From the NCBI GenBank assembly GCA_951394045.1, contig OX595990.1, positions 744,001 through 808,000 of the forward strand: a stretch of 64,000 nucleotides of DNA. Direction: 5' to 3'. Shown here piece by piece: positions 34,423 to 47,755 of the stretch. The position numbers were made by a program, and so were the translations under genes. The stretch's first letter is position 1; every line of letters begins with the position of its first letter. The DNA is from Nitzschia sp. DOCU1. Taxonomy: Eukaryota > Bacillariophyta > Bacillariophyceae > Bacillariales > Bacillariaceae. The notes below the pieces were generated by a model. That model had not been told where the DNA came from. It saw only the letters and a list, made by a program, of their open reading frames with translations, and did not search any database.

Positions 34423-35200
34423 GTGATTGGTGATGCCCCGTCATTGTTATCAACAAGTCCTGCCAAGGAGCTAGTTTCTTGGTGCAGCACCGGCAGTACA
34501 TCTTCTTTTACAGGAAAACCACCACCCTTCGAACTGAGAAAGACGAGCTCAGATATTAAATTTACACCTTGCTGGCTACTAAGAATCTTGTGTCTCTTTG
34601 GACAACGGAAACTTCCAGACGACAGGGGTTTCCATGGATTGTTGGCATGGAGTGGTCAGCAGTGGCTCCTGGAGCTAGGTTTGTACGCTTGGAATCTGAA
34701 ATTGTGAACTTCGCAATGCCACTGCACTTAGCTCAACCTTTCAAAACCAGATTTAAGGCCGGAAAGAAGAACTTTCACTAAGCAAGGCAGAGAAGGCAGA
34801 AAAGGCAGAATGCAGAGATATATTTCAAAAATTTGATGCCAACAATCAAATGCTCAAGTCGAAAAAATTCTGACAATGTGGAAGGCAATGGCAAACATGC
34901 AATGGTCGTCCCTTGAGATGGAACTTGCTCAGAATAGAACAGAATTGTTCCGTCAGTCTCAAAGCTCGAACACGTGAATGAAAAGTTACATCAGGAGCTG
35001 TTCCAAAGCAATGCAAAACTCAAAAGAGGAAGAACTTATCCGAGATTTACAAGCCAAGAATGAGCACCACTTCGTCTTGGATCAAAGGCAGTTGCGTTGT
35101 CGGCTGTTTTGTCTGAATTGGATAAATGCGGCAATCAGGCAAAGGACTTGAATGACAAAAAGAATAAAATAGAAGGTTATGCCTCTAAGACGGTTGGTTG
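34423..35200 (+). pseudogene. Decayed coiled-coil coding relic
   Basis: Alternating frames give coiled-coil-like pieces (RDIFQKFDANNQMLKSKK, SKLEHVNEKLHQELFQ, LSELDKCGNQAKDLNDKK) separated by frameshifts and stops. Three frames are used within about 400 bp, as expected for a gene that has accumulated indels. It may belong with the relic at 33787-34302. Family not recognised. Confidence 0.4.
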
Positions 35201-35344
35201 TAGAGTTGTAGTAGTGAGGACTTGTCTCCGAAGCAGCATCGAAATCTTTCCTTCAAGCGGCAACAGCATCATCATCGTCCTTTCCTTGTTCCATGGGAGG
35301 GGTAGTAGGAGTAGTGGTGGCACGTGTCAAAATGCAATGATCAT

Positions 35345-35962
<618 letters not shown>

Positions 35963-35963
35963 C

Positions 35964-35975
35964 AGTTTTAAAACT
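35964..35975. repeat. 12-bp palindrome in primer-binding slot, element 1
   Basis: AGTTTTAAAACT, self-complementary over exactly 12 bases; one base (C) separates it from the LTR end. The flanking bases do not extend the palindrome. Confidence 0.9.
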
Positions 35976-35987
35976 CCCGTTTGAAGG

Positions 35988-38927
35988 ATGAAGACCTCCT
36001 ACTCTAACCACGAGTACGCGAAGAAAGTTGCGTTGCTTCTGACTCAAGCCGCTCACGTCAACCCTCCGTTGATCCCCTTCCGTCGCGAGAAACCCAAGGA
36101 CGAAGATGTTCTCCAAGACGATGAGAAGTCCAAGAAGGTCAAGATCAAGCTAGACCCAACCGATGAGGATTCGGACGAGTTCGAAACGCGTTGCTTTATC
36201 TTCGAACAAGGCGACGCCGAACGATGGGTCAAGTGGCGGATGCAGATGGACGAGTTGATTCGGGATGTCCCCTTGGACGATGGGGAGAAGAAAATCAAGT
36301 ATGCGAAAGCGTTGTTGGCTGGAGAGGCAAGGCAAAGGTTCGCAGACATCGTTGCCAACCTACGTCACAACATTGACGAGTCGGACGAAGAAGAAGAAGA
36401 GACCCCGGACGACACCTTTAACGAGGCGATGCAACGAATGGGGCAGTACTACTTCGGCACCGAGCACGCCTACCGCCGCCAGCGAAACTACCTACGCTAT
36501 CACGTGTTCATGATGGAGATGTCGTTGGCCGACTTCAAGGCCGAACTACTCCGTCAGAACAACATGCTACCTTACTTCCCGATCCCCGAAGACAAAACGA
36601 GCTGCGAGATGTTCGACGACGACGAGCTCGTGGAGATCCTCGACCGAGCGAAAAGGATCGAGTGGCAGCGAGACCTGCTCACCTCGAACATCGATCCCTT
36701 CTCGATGACGCTCGACGAGTACTACAAATACTTGGAAAAGCTCGAGGCCAAGCACGTCTTCGACGATGCGGTCAGAGCAGATAAAAAGAACAAAGAAAAG
36801 AAAAACGCCGAACGATCCGAAAGCGAAAGCAAGGACGGCGGTAAGAAAAGAAAGAGAGGCAAAGACCGCAAGAAAGCCGAAAAGGGGGACAGAAAGAAAC
36901 CCTGCGAGCACTGCGGCAAGTTTCATCCGGCCCCCGACGACAAGTGTTGGAGCCTTCCTGGCAATGCCAAGGATCGCCCAAACAAGCGTCCGCGTGGAGC
37001 CCGTGAGAACATGTTCTCGGCACTCCAGATGGAGACTGTCGTGAAAGCCCTCGCTAAGAAACAAAGTAAGAAAGAAAAAGGGAAGGCCAAAGCCAAAAGG
37101 CAGGTCAGTTTCCAGCTGAATAATCATTCGGACAGTAGCAGTAACGAAAGTAGTGAATCCGAGAGCGACTACATCGACTACAATAGCGAAAATGAACATA
37201 GTTTTGCTATTCGAGCGTCACGCCCTGGAATAGAGCCGAATAGGAAAATTGCCGGGCGGCTAACTACAGAAATAGTCGTCGAAGCGGTAAATCCTAGAGG
37301 TGAATCCTATGTCCTTAGAACTCTACTAGATACGGGTACTAGTCGTTCCATCGTTCTTAAGAACTTTGTGACGCTTAGCCAGCTCGTTCCCACTGGAAAA
37401 CGAGTTACTACTTGGACTACAATGGGCGGCAAATTCAAGACGGACAAAGTCGGAATGATTCGCTTCAGGATCCCCGAACTCTCGTCTAGTAAGGAGATAC
37501 ACTGGCCATGTCACGTCGACGAGCACACAGATCGCGAAAGCTCACCTTACGACCTGATTCTAGGACTTGACCTATTAGCCGAATTGAAGTTTGTGCTCGA
37601 TTTCGAGAAACGAACGATTCGATGGGGCGATAGCGAAGTCGAGATGAAGGAAAGTGGTGTTGTGACGGATCCAGAGGCTCTACAGCTTCTGTACGAGATG
37701 TCTCAAGACGCCCCCGTTATTCAAGCGGCGGAAGAACGACAAGCTAAGATCCTTGACGCCGACTACTCCAAAGTTGAGATGGAAGAGTTTGTTGACTCAC
37801 TCGACTACTTGACTAAAGAGCAGCGAGACGAGCTACTAGCTGAACTGAAGCAGCACCCTACACTATTCGGAGGCGGACTAGGTAAACTTAAAATAGATCC
37901 TATTCGTCTAGAGTTAAAAGAAGGAGCAAAGCCGTATCATGCTAAGCCATTCGGCATTCCTCATGCGTACGAGCAAACGACGCGAAAAGAGATCGAACGA
38001 TTCGAAAAACTTGGAATCTGGAAGCGTGTCAGCCAATCTACATGGACGGCCGGCACGTTCATTCAACCGAAGAAAACGGGCGATGTGCGCGTACTTACAG
38101 ATTTTCGGAAACTCAACGAATATCTTGTGCGCAAGCCGCACCCACTGCCAAAGATCAACGAGTTATTGCAAAAACTCCAGGGCTTTAAATGGGCAACGGC
38201 TATTGACCTCAGCATGGGCTATTATCACATTCCAATGGATAAGTACAGCCAAGGCCTCCTCGGTACTGTAATGCCGTGGGGCTTATATCAGTACCAGGTG
38301 CTGCCGATGGGTATATCCAATGCCCCTGATATTTTCCAAAGTATCATGATGCGTCTCCTTGGTGACCTGGAGTACGTACAAGTCTACATGGATGATATCT
38401 TGATAACGAGCAAAGGCACATTTAGGGACCATGTCGCAAAGCTCAAAGAGGTTCTCGCACGACTCGAACAAGCTGGTTTCCGCGCGAACGTCCGCAAATG
38501 CAAATTTGCTGCCGACCGCGTTGAGTACCTAGGCTACGAGATTTCCCGTAACGGTATCCATCCCCAACCTAAGAAAGTGGAAGCGATACTGAAGATGCAG
38601 CCGCCGCAAACGAAGCGACAACTGAGACGTTTCTTAGGCATGGTAAATTACTACTGTGATATGTGGCGGAAGCGATCGCACATACTGGCGCCGCTCACGG
38701 CGTTATGTTCCAAGTCAGTCCCGTGGAAATGGACTCCCGAATGCAATGAATCATTCGAATCGATCAAGCGAGCAGTAGCGCGAGAGACGCTGTTGAACTT
38801 CCCCGACTTCAACAAAGAATTCCACATATATACGGATGCTAGCGATTATCAATTGGGCGCCGTAATTATGCAAGATGGCAAGCCATTGGCGTTCTATAGT
38901 CGGAAGTTGAACTCCGCCCAAAGAATT

Positions 38928-38954
<27 letters not shown>
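35988..38954 (+). CDS. Gag-protease-reverse transcriptase polyprotein, element 1
   Basis: 989-codon frame from ATG 35988, 13 bases after the palindrome. Gag occupies about residues 1-340 and ends with a Lys-rich segment and a single unusual zinc-knuckle-like motif, C-x2-C-x3-H-x6-C (CEHCGKFHPAPDDKC, ~306-320). Protease motif LLDTGTSRS at ~445. Reverse transcriptase with TAIDLSMGYYHIPMD and the catalytic YMDD near 799. RNase H begins with TDASDYQLGAV near 948 and is cut by a frame break; the last ~10 residues before the stop are out-of-frame. Gag and Pol are fused in one frame. It makes the element's particle and cDNA. Confidence 0.93.
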
Positions 38955-41093
<2,139 letters not shown>

Positions 41094-41098
41094 GTCAC
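41094..41098. repeat. Target-site duplication GTCAC (right)
   Basis: Matches 35345-35349. Confidence 0.9.
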
Positions 41099-41669
41099 GT
41101 TGTTTTCGAGTTGGAATGAAAAGTTGTGGGCTGTACGACAACTGGGAAGGGTTGGGTAAGAAGGTGCGAGGAATAAAGCGGGAACATGGCGATTTGCTCC
41201 AGTGTCCCAATTGGCGGGAAAAGTTAAAGAGGCGGTCATGATATGGTCCACAGCAGCATGTCGACTTCTTTTTTTAAGAATTGAGTACTAATATATTGCA
41301 CTAGTAGTAAACGTTCGAAGGAGACAGCTCCTACCAGCAATAAAATTTATAGCACCGAATTTTCCAGTGAGGCAAGGTCCGCTCATATCGACTACGAGTA
41401 GTTGTTCTAGAGAGATGTTTAGCCTTTCCTTGTTAAAAGTAGTATGATTTGCAAGACTGATATCAAACACTATGCGTCCCGTTATTATCTTGATACTAGT
41501 AGACAAATGCCTGGGTGGTCATGACAAGATTCAAACACGAGCCATGTTGGCCTTCGTTGAGCCTTCCAAGGCTCAAGGAAGGCCAACGGTCAAAGTAGCA
41601 AAGCCAGATAGCTTCAATTGCGAATGATGAACTGGGAGGCTCTTTTGGAATGCTCACGCATGCGGTAGC
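41099..41669. other. Spacer between retroelements
   Basis: 571 bp with no supported gene. A short ATG frame at 41116-41241 (42 codons, Lys/Arg-rich) may be the other side of the decayed locus that element 1 split. The 42-bp hairpin at 41546-41587 is the notable feature. Confidence 0.45.
41546..41587. repeat. 20-bp-stem hairpin
   Basis: Arms 41546-41565 and 41568-41587 are complementary at 19 of 20 positions and are separated by only two bases. The core is GCCTT-CC-AAGGC. Such a structure could form a cruciform or a hairpin RNA; no role is shown. Confidence 0.8.
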
Positions 41670-42119
41670 TCAATTAGCGTTTCTGGCTTCTACTTGTTTC
41701 TGGCTTCTACTGGTATCTCCGAAACAAAACAAAGCAGCATTTAGGCAGAAGCCCCCATTTGCCATCACCAAAAATTCACCTACCGGTAGTCCAAAACAGT
41801 CAAGACGCTTGACAACATTTCCATGTACAAGGTTGGAATACTGTTGCTGAAAATTCTTGACCACAGTGGCCAGTTCAACCATGCTTCCTCGGTTGTCCAT
41901 GGAAACCGATCCATCGTCTTCTATCAAGTCCTCTAATGAATCCAAAAGTTCGTATAATCTGTCTTTTGCTGGCACTCTGCCAGTATCGCTGTCTTGGTTC
42001 ATTCTAAAATGCCCATCGTGGCAATGCGATCTGCGCCTTTCAACCACATTTTTCCATAAGGACTTTTTGTCCCCGATGAGCGTCTTATGGTTGATTGGAG
42101 GGTAAACCATCTTCATCAT
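41670..42119 (-). CDS. Hypothetical small protein
   Basis: 149-codon frame from ATG 42119. It has a basic N-terminus, a helical acidic segment (RLYELLDSLEDLIEDDG), then a hydrophobic stretch and a polar tail. No family recognised, no signal peptide. It lies between two retroelements, so it may be a gene remnant or a chance frame. Confidence 0.35.
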   Translation of the reverse strand: MMKMVYPPINHKTLIGDKKSLWKNVVERRRSHCHDGHFRMNQDSDTGRVPAKDRLYELLDSLEDLIEDDGSVSMDNRGSMVELATVVKNFQQQYSNLVHGNVVKRLDCFGLPVGEFLVMANGGFCLNAALFCFGDTSRSQKQVEARNAN

Positions 42120-42459
42120 TCCCTGCCGCCATGTAAAGTGCGCGAGAAAATATGGGGCTGAATGAGACCGGGGGTATCAATGTCGTCATTGTAACAGGAG
42201 TATGTTTTTGTGTCCATCAGGCAATTGGTAAAAAATGAGGATACCTTGTGACAGCATTGACAAAATGCGAGGCAATCGTAACATCAAAGAAAATCAAGCA
42301 TTAAAGATACACATATTATGCGTCGTCGTGGAGTTGGTTGTTTGACAACAATCAGTTCTTGCTTTTTCTTGTTGTAGTTGCTATTCCCGACGCATCCGGG
42401 AAGCCGCCGGGAATTTACCATTTTCCTTGCGTGGCGCGTGTTCACGCACGCAACTCGCC
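42120..42459. other. Short spacer left of element 2
   Basis: 340 bp, AT-rich, no supported gene. It ends with GCGTG/CACGC-rich sequence at the insertion site. Confidence 0.5.
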
Positions 42460-42464
42460 GCGTT
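42460..42464. repeat. Target-site duplication GCGTT (left)
   Basis: Directly precedes the left LTR of element 2; the identical GCGTT follows the right LTR at 48155-48159. Confidence 0.9.
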
Positions 42465-42589
42465 TGAACCAAATGCTATCAATCGTATCACGACTGATCT
42501 GACCATCTGCTCCACTACATATAGTTCTCATAATTTCCTTTCTAGCTTTTATTACATCGTCTACTATCGTCTACGAAGGCCTTAGGACA
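42465..42589 (+). repeat. Element 2 left LTR
   Basis: 125 bp. Differs from the right LTR by one substitution (ATTAC(A/G)TCG) and a 3-bp indel near the end. Confidence 0.92.
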
Positions 42590-42590
42590 G

Positions 42591-42602
42591 TTTGATATCA
42601 AA
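42591..42602. repeat. 12-bp palindrome in primer-binding slot, element 2
   Basis: TTTGATATCAAA, self-complementary over exactly 12 bases; one base (G) separates it from the LTR end. Confidence 0.9.
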
Positions 42603-42621
42603 GTCCACAAACAGACGATTG

Positions 42622-44046
42622 ATGAAAACTACAACCATGCCATACAATGTTAGCGATGACGAAGCTGCCTTCCCCTTGGTAAGGCGCCAAATATACCAGG
42701 ATGCGGGTGCGGCGAGAACGACAACTCAGAAGACGATTGTAATGAGCGCTGGAATTGGTCAGCCCGATGAAAAGTCAAAATTCACGATTAAAATTTATAG
42801 TGGCAACACGAACGAGGATATTATATCCCTCATCGTTACCATCATGCAATTTAAATCATGGGCTGAAGCGAAAGGACTTTGGGATGCCCCTCTGGCACAA
42901 GCAGTGCCAAAGCTTTTTGAAGAATGGCGGAAATGTTTGAGCGGAATGGCAGAACAAAACTGGAATGAGATCATGGCAAGAGTGGGAAATACCACAACAA
43001 GGACTTTCGCATTGTTCAAGGTCAAGATGTCCGAGTTCATTGTCAAAAAGGTTGCCCATGATGATGATGTGTACTTTACACAAAAGGACTATTTGAACGA
43101 GCGAACTCTCCCGGCAAATATGACGTTCAACAAGTATTATGATCGATTGACGTTGTACAGTTCCTACATGCCCTGGCTTCTGGATATTCCACAGATTATC
43201 CGCCTGCATAATATACAAGCAACATTTGAGTACGAGCGAGTTCAGCAAGCTACGGATCTGCTGTGGGAGACTGGACGTTTGCAACCACATGATTTTGTGG
43301 ACATCATTCTGCGAACGATGCCTCCTCGGTGGCTACGACAGTTCAGACTATCTGGAGGATCTCACCAGAGCAGTATCAGTGACATCTGCACAAGAATGAG
43401 TATCTACGATGCGGACGACCGACGCCAACGAAATACACGTTATGCTCCTAGGCAGTCTACCATGCGTGGCGGTGCTGCTCGACGCCCTCCAACCAATAAT
43501 CGAGGACGCTATATGCGAGACGCAACAAATCAACAATGGCGAGACGCCCAACATCAACAATATCAACCAGCATGGCCAAACTTTACCCAATCCAATCAAT
43601 TCAGTTCGAATCGGGCACCTGCCGGTGCACAACGCTTTGGGAACAGCCATGGAGGCGGACGTGGAAGATTCGGACGCAGTGGTAGGAATGCTCGTGGACA
43701 CGGAAATGGTGGCAGATTTCACCCTGACACACCTCACTCCAGCAATGAACATCAATATTTTCAAGATACTCAGCTCGACACGGAAAATGAGGTCTACGAA
43801 GATGCGATACAACAACCAGAGGAGCAACACGATGACCAGTATTGGGAAGACGTGCAGGCCCAGTACTATTTCGAGCCTGAAGAGCTAACGGAATATCACG
43901 ACGATCAACTCCACGCGATCGATGATGTTGGATACTCATTCGAGGAAGGGTATACATCGGACGTGGAGGAGGATGTTCGGCGTGAATATTACGACTGTGA
44001 TTACGGATTTGAAGACGAAAGCGGAGACTACAGGTACTACTACTAG
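42622..44046 (+). CDS. Gag-like protein of element 2
   Basis: 474 aa from ATG 42622 (a second ATG is at 42637). The first ~240 residues are a helical retrotransposon-Gag-like domain (MPWLLDIPQIIRLHNI region). There is no CCHC zinc knuckle. Instead a Gln/Asn/Arg-rich linker and an RGG-like nucleic-acid-binding stretch (GGGRGRFGRSGRNARGHG, ~350) are followed by a very acidic, Tyr-rich tail. Its 3' end overlaps the start of Pol by 125 bp. Confidence 0.8.
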   Translation: MKTTTMPYNVSDDEAAFPLVRRQIYQDAGAARTTTQKTIVMSAGIGQPDEKSKFTIKIYSGNTNEDIISLIVTIMQFKSWAEAKGLWDAPLAQAVPKLFEEWRKCLSGMAEQNWNEIMARVGNTTTRTFALFKVKMSEFIVKKVAHDDDVYFTQKDYLNERTLPANMTFNKYYDRLTLYSSYMPWLLDIPQIIRLHNIQATFEYERVQQATDLLWETGRLQPHDFVDIILRTMPPRWLRQFRLSGGSHQSSISDICTRMSIYDADDRRQRNTRYAPRQSTMRGGAARRPPTNNRGRYMRDATNQQWRDAQHQQYQPAWPNFTQSNQFSSNRAPAGAQRFGNSHGGGRGRFGRSGRNARGHGNGGRFHPDTPHSSNEHQYFQDTQLDTENEVYEDAIQQPEEQHDDQYWEDVQAQYYFEPEELTEYHDDQLHAIDDVGYSFEEGYTSDVEEDVRREYYDCDYGFEDESGDYRYYY

Positions 44047-47000
44047 CCCGGAGGAAGCAGTACCTCATCGGGGAACTGGATATTTCTTGAGCGATGAATT
44101 CATGGAGGCGGAAGACATCAAGTATTCTACATTTGCATATAATACATTCAGGAGTGTGGATTATGCATCCGTGCGTGACAGCATCATCCCATTCGATACA
44201 TGTTATTTCTGGGAAGAAGTGAGTTCAGAGGAAGAGTCTATCAAGTTGAAAGATTTGCCTACATCGGAGGTAGTGCTCGCAATTAAAGTGGAGGACACCG
44301 AATTGTTATTTCGTGCTCTCCTTGATTCTGGCACTAGTACATCGATAATGACTCGAGCAGCTCTCAAACGAGCAAAGTTGGTGGCTAAGCCCAACACGGG
44401 AAGAAAAGTGAAACGAAGGTATCAAACCACCGCTGGTACCTTCTCGACGAATCAACACACTACGATTCGACACCACCGCGTAGTGGATTTGTCGGGTAGG
44501 AGGCAGCTGGCCTCTACCAAATTGCAAGTCTTCGACGGAATAATGGGCGAATACGATATGATTCTTGGTCGAGATTATCTCACCCGATATGGAATTAAGC
44601 TCTGCTTTGATTCCAAGACAATTGAGTGGGATGGTCGAACGATGCCCATGCACCTGCCTGGCTACTGGAATCAAGAGCGACTGGAAGATCTTTTCTATAT
44701 CCTCGAGAATCCACAGCTGGAAGACTTACTCAATGGTGAATTGCTCCGAACTGAGGAAATGTATGCGACGACACTCCTCGATTCGAAGTATGAAAAACAG
44801 GATCTTACAGCGGTTGCGGCGAAGCAACAGCATCTTACGCCTGATCAACGGAAGTTGTTATTGCAGACCCTGCAACGCCATGAGGCACTGTTCGCTGGTA
44901 AATTAGGTATGTGGAAAGGAGAGGAAATTGATGTGGAATTGGACCCAACAGTCCGCCCGTATCATTGTCGCTATCCTATTCGCATTCCACATGTCCAGCT
45001 AGCAACCCTGAAGAAGGAGACGGATCGACTATGCAATATTGGTGTGCTCGAAAAGACTTCGGGTAATAGTCAATGGTGCGCACCCTCATTCTGCATCGCA
45101 AAGAAAGATGGACGCATCCGATTTATCACCAACTACAGGATGCTCAACAAGGCGATCATTCGCAATCCATGGCCTATGCCACATATTGCCGATTTGATCG
45201 AAAACATTGGACGCTACAAGTATGCGACTTGTCTGGATTTATCCATGGGATATTACCATCTGAAGTTATCGGATCATCTTGCAGAGATGACGACCTTTAT
45301 GCTACCATTTGGATGCTATAAATACCGACGACTACCGATGGGTTTGAATGTCAGCCCTGATATTTTCCAGCGTTTGATGACTAACTTATTTGCGGATTTA
45401 CCGTTCGTCCACTGCTACCTCGACGACGTGGCGGTCATTTCTAATGGCACTTACGTGGACCACCTCGAAAAGGTATCGCTGGTGCTAGACCGGTTCCAAC
45501 AAAAAGGTCTCGCAGTCAATGCCCTCAAGTCCTTCTGGGCAACGGACCGCCCTGTTGAATATTTGGGTTTTCTACTTACGCCCAATGGCATTCGACCACA
45601 ACCACGAAAAATTGAAGCCATCCAGCATTTGCAAGCTCCACGAACACGCAAGGAGCTACGGAGAATTGTCGGGCTCGTTAACTACTACCGATACATGTGG
45701 CGGCGTAGCCGCAGTCACCTACTGGCCCCACTCACGAGCCTACTTTCTACCAAACTCAAATTTGTCTGGACCCCAGTGCATCAAAAGGCGTTTGAGGCAC
45801 TCAAGCAAGCGATTACTTCGGAAGTTCTACTCACGTTTCCTGATTATTCGAAGCCCTTCCATTTATTCACTGATGCTTCGGAATATCAAGTGGGGGCGGT
45901 GCTTTCTCAAGACGGAAAGCCAATTGCTTTCATTTCGAAGAAATTGAATCCTGCTCAGCAATGCTATGGAGTTGGCGAGAAAGAAATGCTTTCGATCGTG
46001 CTGACTCTCAAAGAGTTCCGCACCATCATTTATGGTTATCCTGTGATCATCCATACCGATCACAAGAATTTGGCACATGATTCGCAATTCAAGACAGCGC
46101 ATATTCTTCGCTGGCGCATGGCGATTGAGGAATATTTACCAACACTTCATTGGATCCCTGGCGTCAAGAACCCAGTGGCGGATCTCCTATCACGCCACCC
46201 TACTACTTCCATGGCTTCGGGAGATGAAACCGATGAAAACTTCGATGCCTCTGCTCTTCAACATCGGACAATCAATTTAGCACGAGAGTATACTGTGCCA
46301 CTCAATCTACAGGAAATCTACAAAGCGCAGTTAAAGGACCCCACGGTCAAAAGGTTCCAACATGAGGCCCCAGAATCTCTTGGACGAATCTTCGGCAATA
46401 CGGGTGACAAAACAGGCCCGCATCATGCATTAACTATCATCGACCCTATTTTGAAAGAGCATCGAATTCTTGTTCCCAAAACGCAACAACAGCGACTTCT
46501 ACATTGGTATCATCACATGCTGATGCACCCTGGCGAAGAACGATTATTCAATACGCTACATCAACATTTCACGTGGCCCAAAATGCGACAAACAATTCAA
46601 CACTACGTGAAAACTTGCCCCAATTGTCAGAAAGGCAAGCGTGGTCTGCGAGGCTACGGTGAGATACCCTTGAAAGATGTGGAGACACAACCATGGAAAG
46701 ACATGTGCGTGGATCTTTCTGGTCCCTGGTCAGCAATTGTCAACATGAAAGAAGTTTCTTTTCATGCTCTGACCATGATTGACCCCTTCACTTCGTGGGT
46801 TGAGATCATCCCAATCTACACAAAGGAAGCACCCTATATTCGAGATTTGATTTTACATGAATGGCTACGACGCTACCCTCGACCATCACGCATCATCTTT
46901 GATCAAGGTGGGGAATTCGACAACACCTGGCTCTACGCTCTCTGTCGCCAATGGAACATTCGACCAGAGCCAATCACTGTACGTAATCCCCGGGCCAATG

Positions 47001-47224
47001 CCATCGTGGAACGCCTTCACAGAATCATGGGTGACATGCTTCGTTGCGCTCTATCCCGACGGCATATCAAAGATGACCCTGTCAAGGATTTATTGTCAGC
47101 TGCTGCATATGGCATTCGAGCTACTGTCCACGGCACCACGAAATATACGCCTGGTCAGCTCGTATTTTCCAAAGATATGATTCTACGTACCCATATCCAA
47201 GCCGATTTGGAAATGGTTCGATGA
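43922..47224 (+). CDS. Pol polyprotein of element 2 (interrupted at integrase end)
   Basis: 1100-codon frame. Protease ALLDSGTSTS near residue 132; RT with CLDLSMGYYHLKL and YLDD near 498; RNase H from FTDASEYQVGAVL; integrase zinc domain H-x3-H...C-x2-C (HHMLMHPGEE, CPNCQ); DDE core with Asp in VDLSGPW, Asp in FDQGGEF, Glu in NAIVERLHR. The frame ends at TGA 47222-47224 within an Arg-rich run, where related integrases continue; the remaining C-terminal module is found after the nested insertion (47817-48029). It begins inside Gag, in the +1 frame, so a ribosomal frameshift or reinitiation would be needed for expression. Confidence 0.9.
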   Translation: MMLDTHSRKGIHRTWRRMFGVNITTVITDLKTKAETTGTTTSPEEAVPHRGTGYFLSDEFMEAEDIKYSTFAYNTFRSVDYASVRDSIIPFDTCYFWEEVSSEEESIKLKDLPTSEVVLAIKVEDTELLFRALLDSGTSTSIMTRAALKRAKLVAKPNTGRKVKRRYQTTAGTFSTNQHTTIRHHRVVDLSGRRQLASTKLQVFDGIMGEYDMILGRDYLTRYGIKLCFDSKTIEWDGRTMPMHLPGYWNQERLEDLFYILENPQLEDLLNGELLRTEEMYATTLLDSKYEKQDLTAVAAKQQHLTPDQRKLLLQTLQRHEALFAGKLGMWKGEEIDVELDPTVRPYHCRYPIRIPHVQLATLKKETDRLCNIGVLEKTSGNSQWCAPSFCIAKKDGRIRFITNYRMLNKAIIRNPWPMPHIADLIENIGRYKYATCLDLSMGYYHLKLSDHLAEMTTFMLPFGCYKYRRLPMGLNVSPDIFQRLMTNLFADLPFVHCYLDDVAVISNGTYVDHLEKVSLVLDRFQQKGLAVNALKSFWATDRPVEYLGFLLTPNGIRPQPRKIEAIQHLQAPRTRKELRRIVGLVNYYRYMWRRSRSHLLAPLTSLLSTKLKFVWTPVHQKAFEALKQAITSEVLLTFPDYSKPFHLFTDASEYQVGAVLSQDGKPIAFISKKLNPAQQCYGVGEKEMLSIVLTLKEFRTIIYGYPVIIHTDHKNLAHDSQFKTAHILRWRMAIEEYLPTLHWIPGVKNPVADLLSRHPTTSMASGDETDENFDASALQHRTINLAREYTVPLNLQEIYKAQLKDPTVKRFQHEAPESLGRIFGNTGDKTGPHHALTIIDPILKEHRILVPKTQQQRLLHWYHHMLMHPGEERLFNTLHQHFTWPKMRQTIQHYVKTCPNCQKGKRGLRGYGEIPLKDVETQPWKDMCVDLSGPWSAIVNMKEVSFHALTMIDPFTSWVEIIPIYTKEAPYIRDLILHEWLRRYPRPSRIIFDQGGEFDNTWLYALCRQWNIRPEPITVRNPRANAIVERLHRIMGDMLRCALSRRHIKDDPVKDLLSAAAYGIRATVHGTTKYTPGQLVFSKDMILRTHIQADLEMVR

Positions 47225-47274
47225 CGACGACAACAAGCAGTATTCAAAAACAACCAGCGGGAGAACAAGCGCAG

Positions 47275-47335
47275 TGCCATATACCTTAAGTACTAGAAAA
47301 GTACTAAGGTTACAACCCCTTTTGCGCATAGGGCA
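47275..47335 (+). repeat. TRIM left terminal repeat, 61 bp
   Basis: Begins TGCCATATACC, ends CGCATAGGGCA; identical to 47756-47816. It carries a near-perfect internal inverted repeat (CCTTAAGTACT and AGTACTAAGG around AGAAA). The ends match those of element 1 (TGCCATA...ATAGGGCA). Confidence 0.92.
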
Positions 47336-47336
47336 T

Positions 47337-47348
47337 AGTGAATTCACT
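47337..47348. repeat. 12-bp palindrome in primer-binding slot, TRIM
   Basis: AGTGAATTCACT, self-complementary over exactly 12 bases; one base (T) separates it from the end of the left terminal repeat. Confidence 0.9.
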
Positions 47349-47433
47349 GCCGCTCTACGTAGGATTCTACACAAAAGTAGAAAAATTCAGTAGAGGAGGG
47401 GTACAAACAGACTCGCAGAAAGACGAGGTCTGA

Positions 47434-47444
47434 GGTTCGAATCC
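47434..47444 (+). promoter_or_regulatory. B-box-like GGTTCGAATCC in TRIM interior
   Basis: Matches the RNA polymerase III B-box consensus. No full tRNA cloverleaf can be built around it, and a convincing A box is lacking (a weak TTCAGTAGAGG lies about 45 bases upstream). Could be a tRNA-derived relic or chance. Confidence 0.3.
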
Positions 47445-47755
47445 ATAGCAAAAAAGCAAAAAAATGGAGCCCTCACGAAAAGGGGGGATAGAGAACCATC
47501 CCACAAAAGCAAAAAGAAAGCGGGGGAAGAAAAATCTGAAAAAGGGGGCAGCCCACCCAACCCACCCAAAAATATGGGGGAGTGACGAGGAAACCCAAGC
47601 AACGCGTGACACCACTGCGCAGGGAAAAAAATCACTTCGGCGCGAAATGCACGAAGCCCCGCGAAGGTGCGCGATCAGCACTGCCATGCCACAAGAGCAC
47701 AAAAAGGCGGTAAAAGACACGCAACAAGCGTAATGTCGCTGATCTTGGGGGAGCA

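Noticed and set aside
36567..37199. Minus-strand 210-codon hydrophobic frame
   Set aside because: Shadow of the Gag/Lys-rich region of element 1.
47384..47450. Full tRNA gene in the TRIM
   Set aside because: Only the B box fits; anticodon and acceptor stems do not pair.
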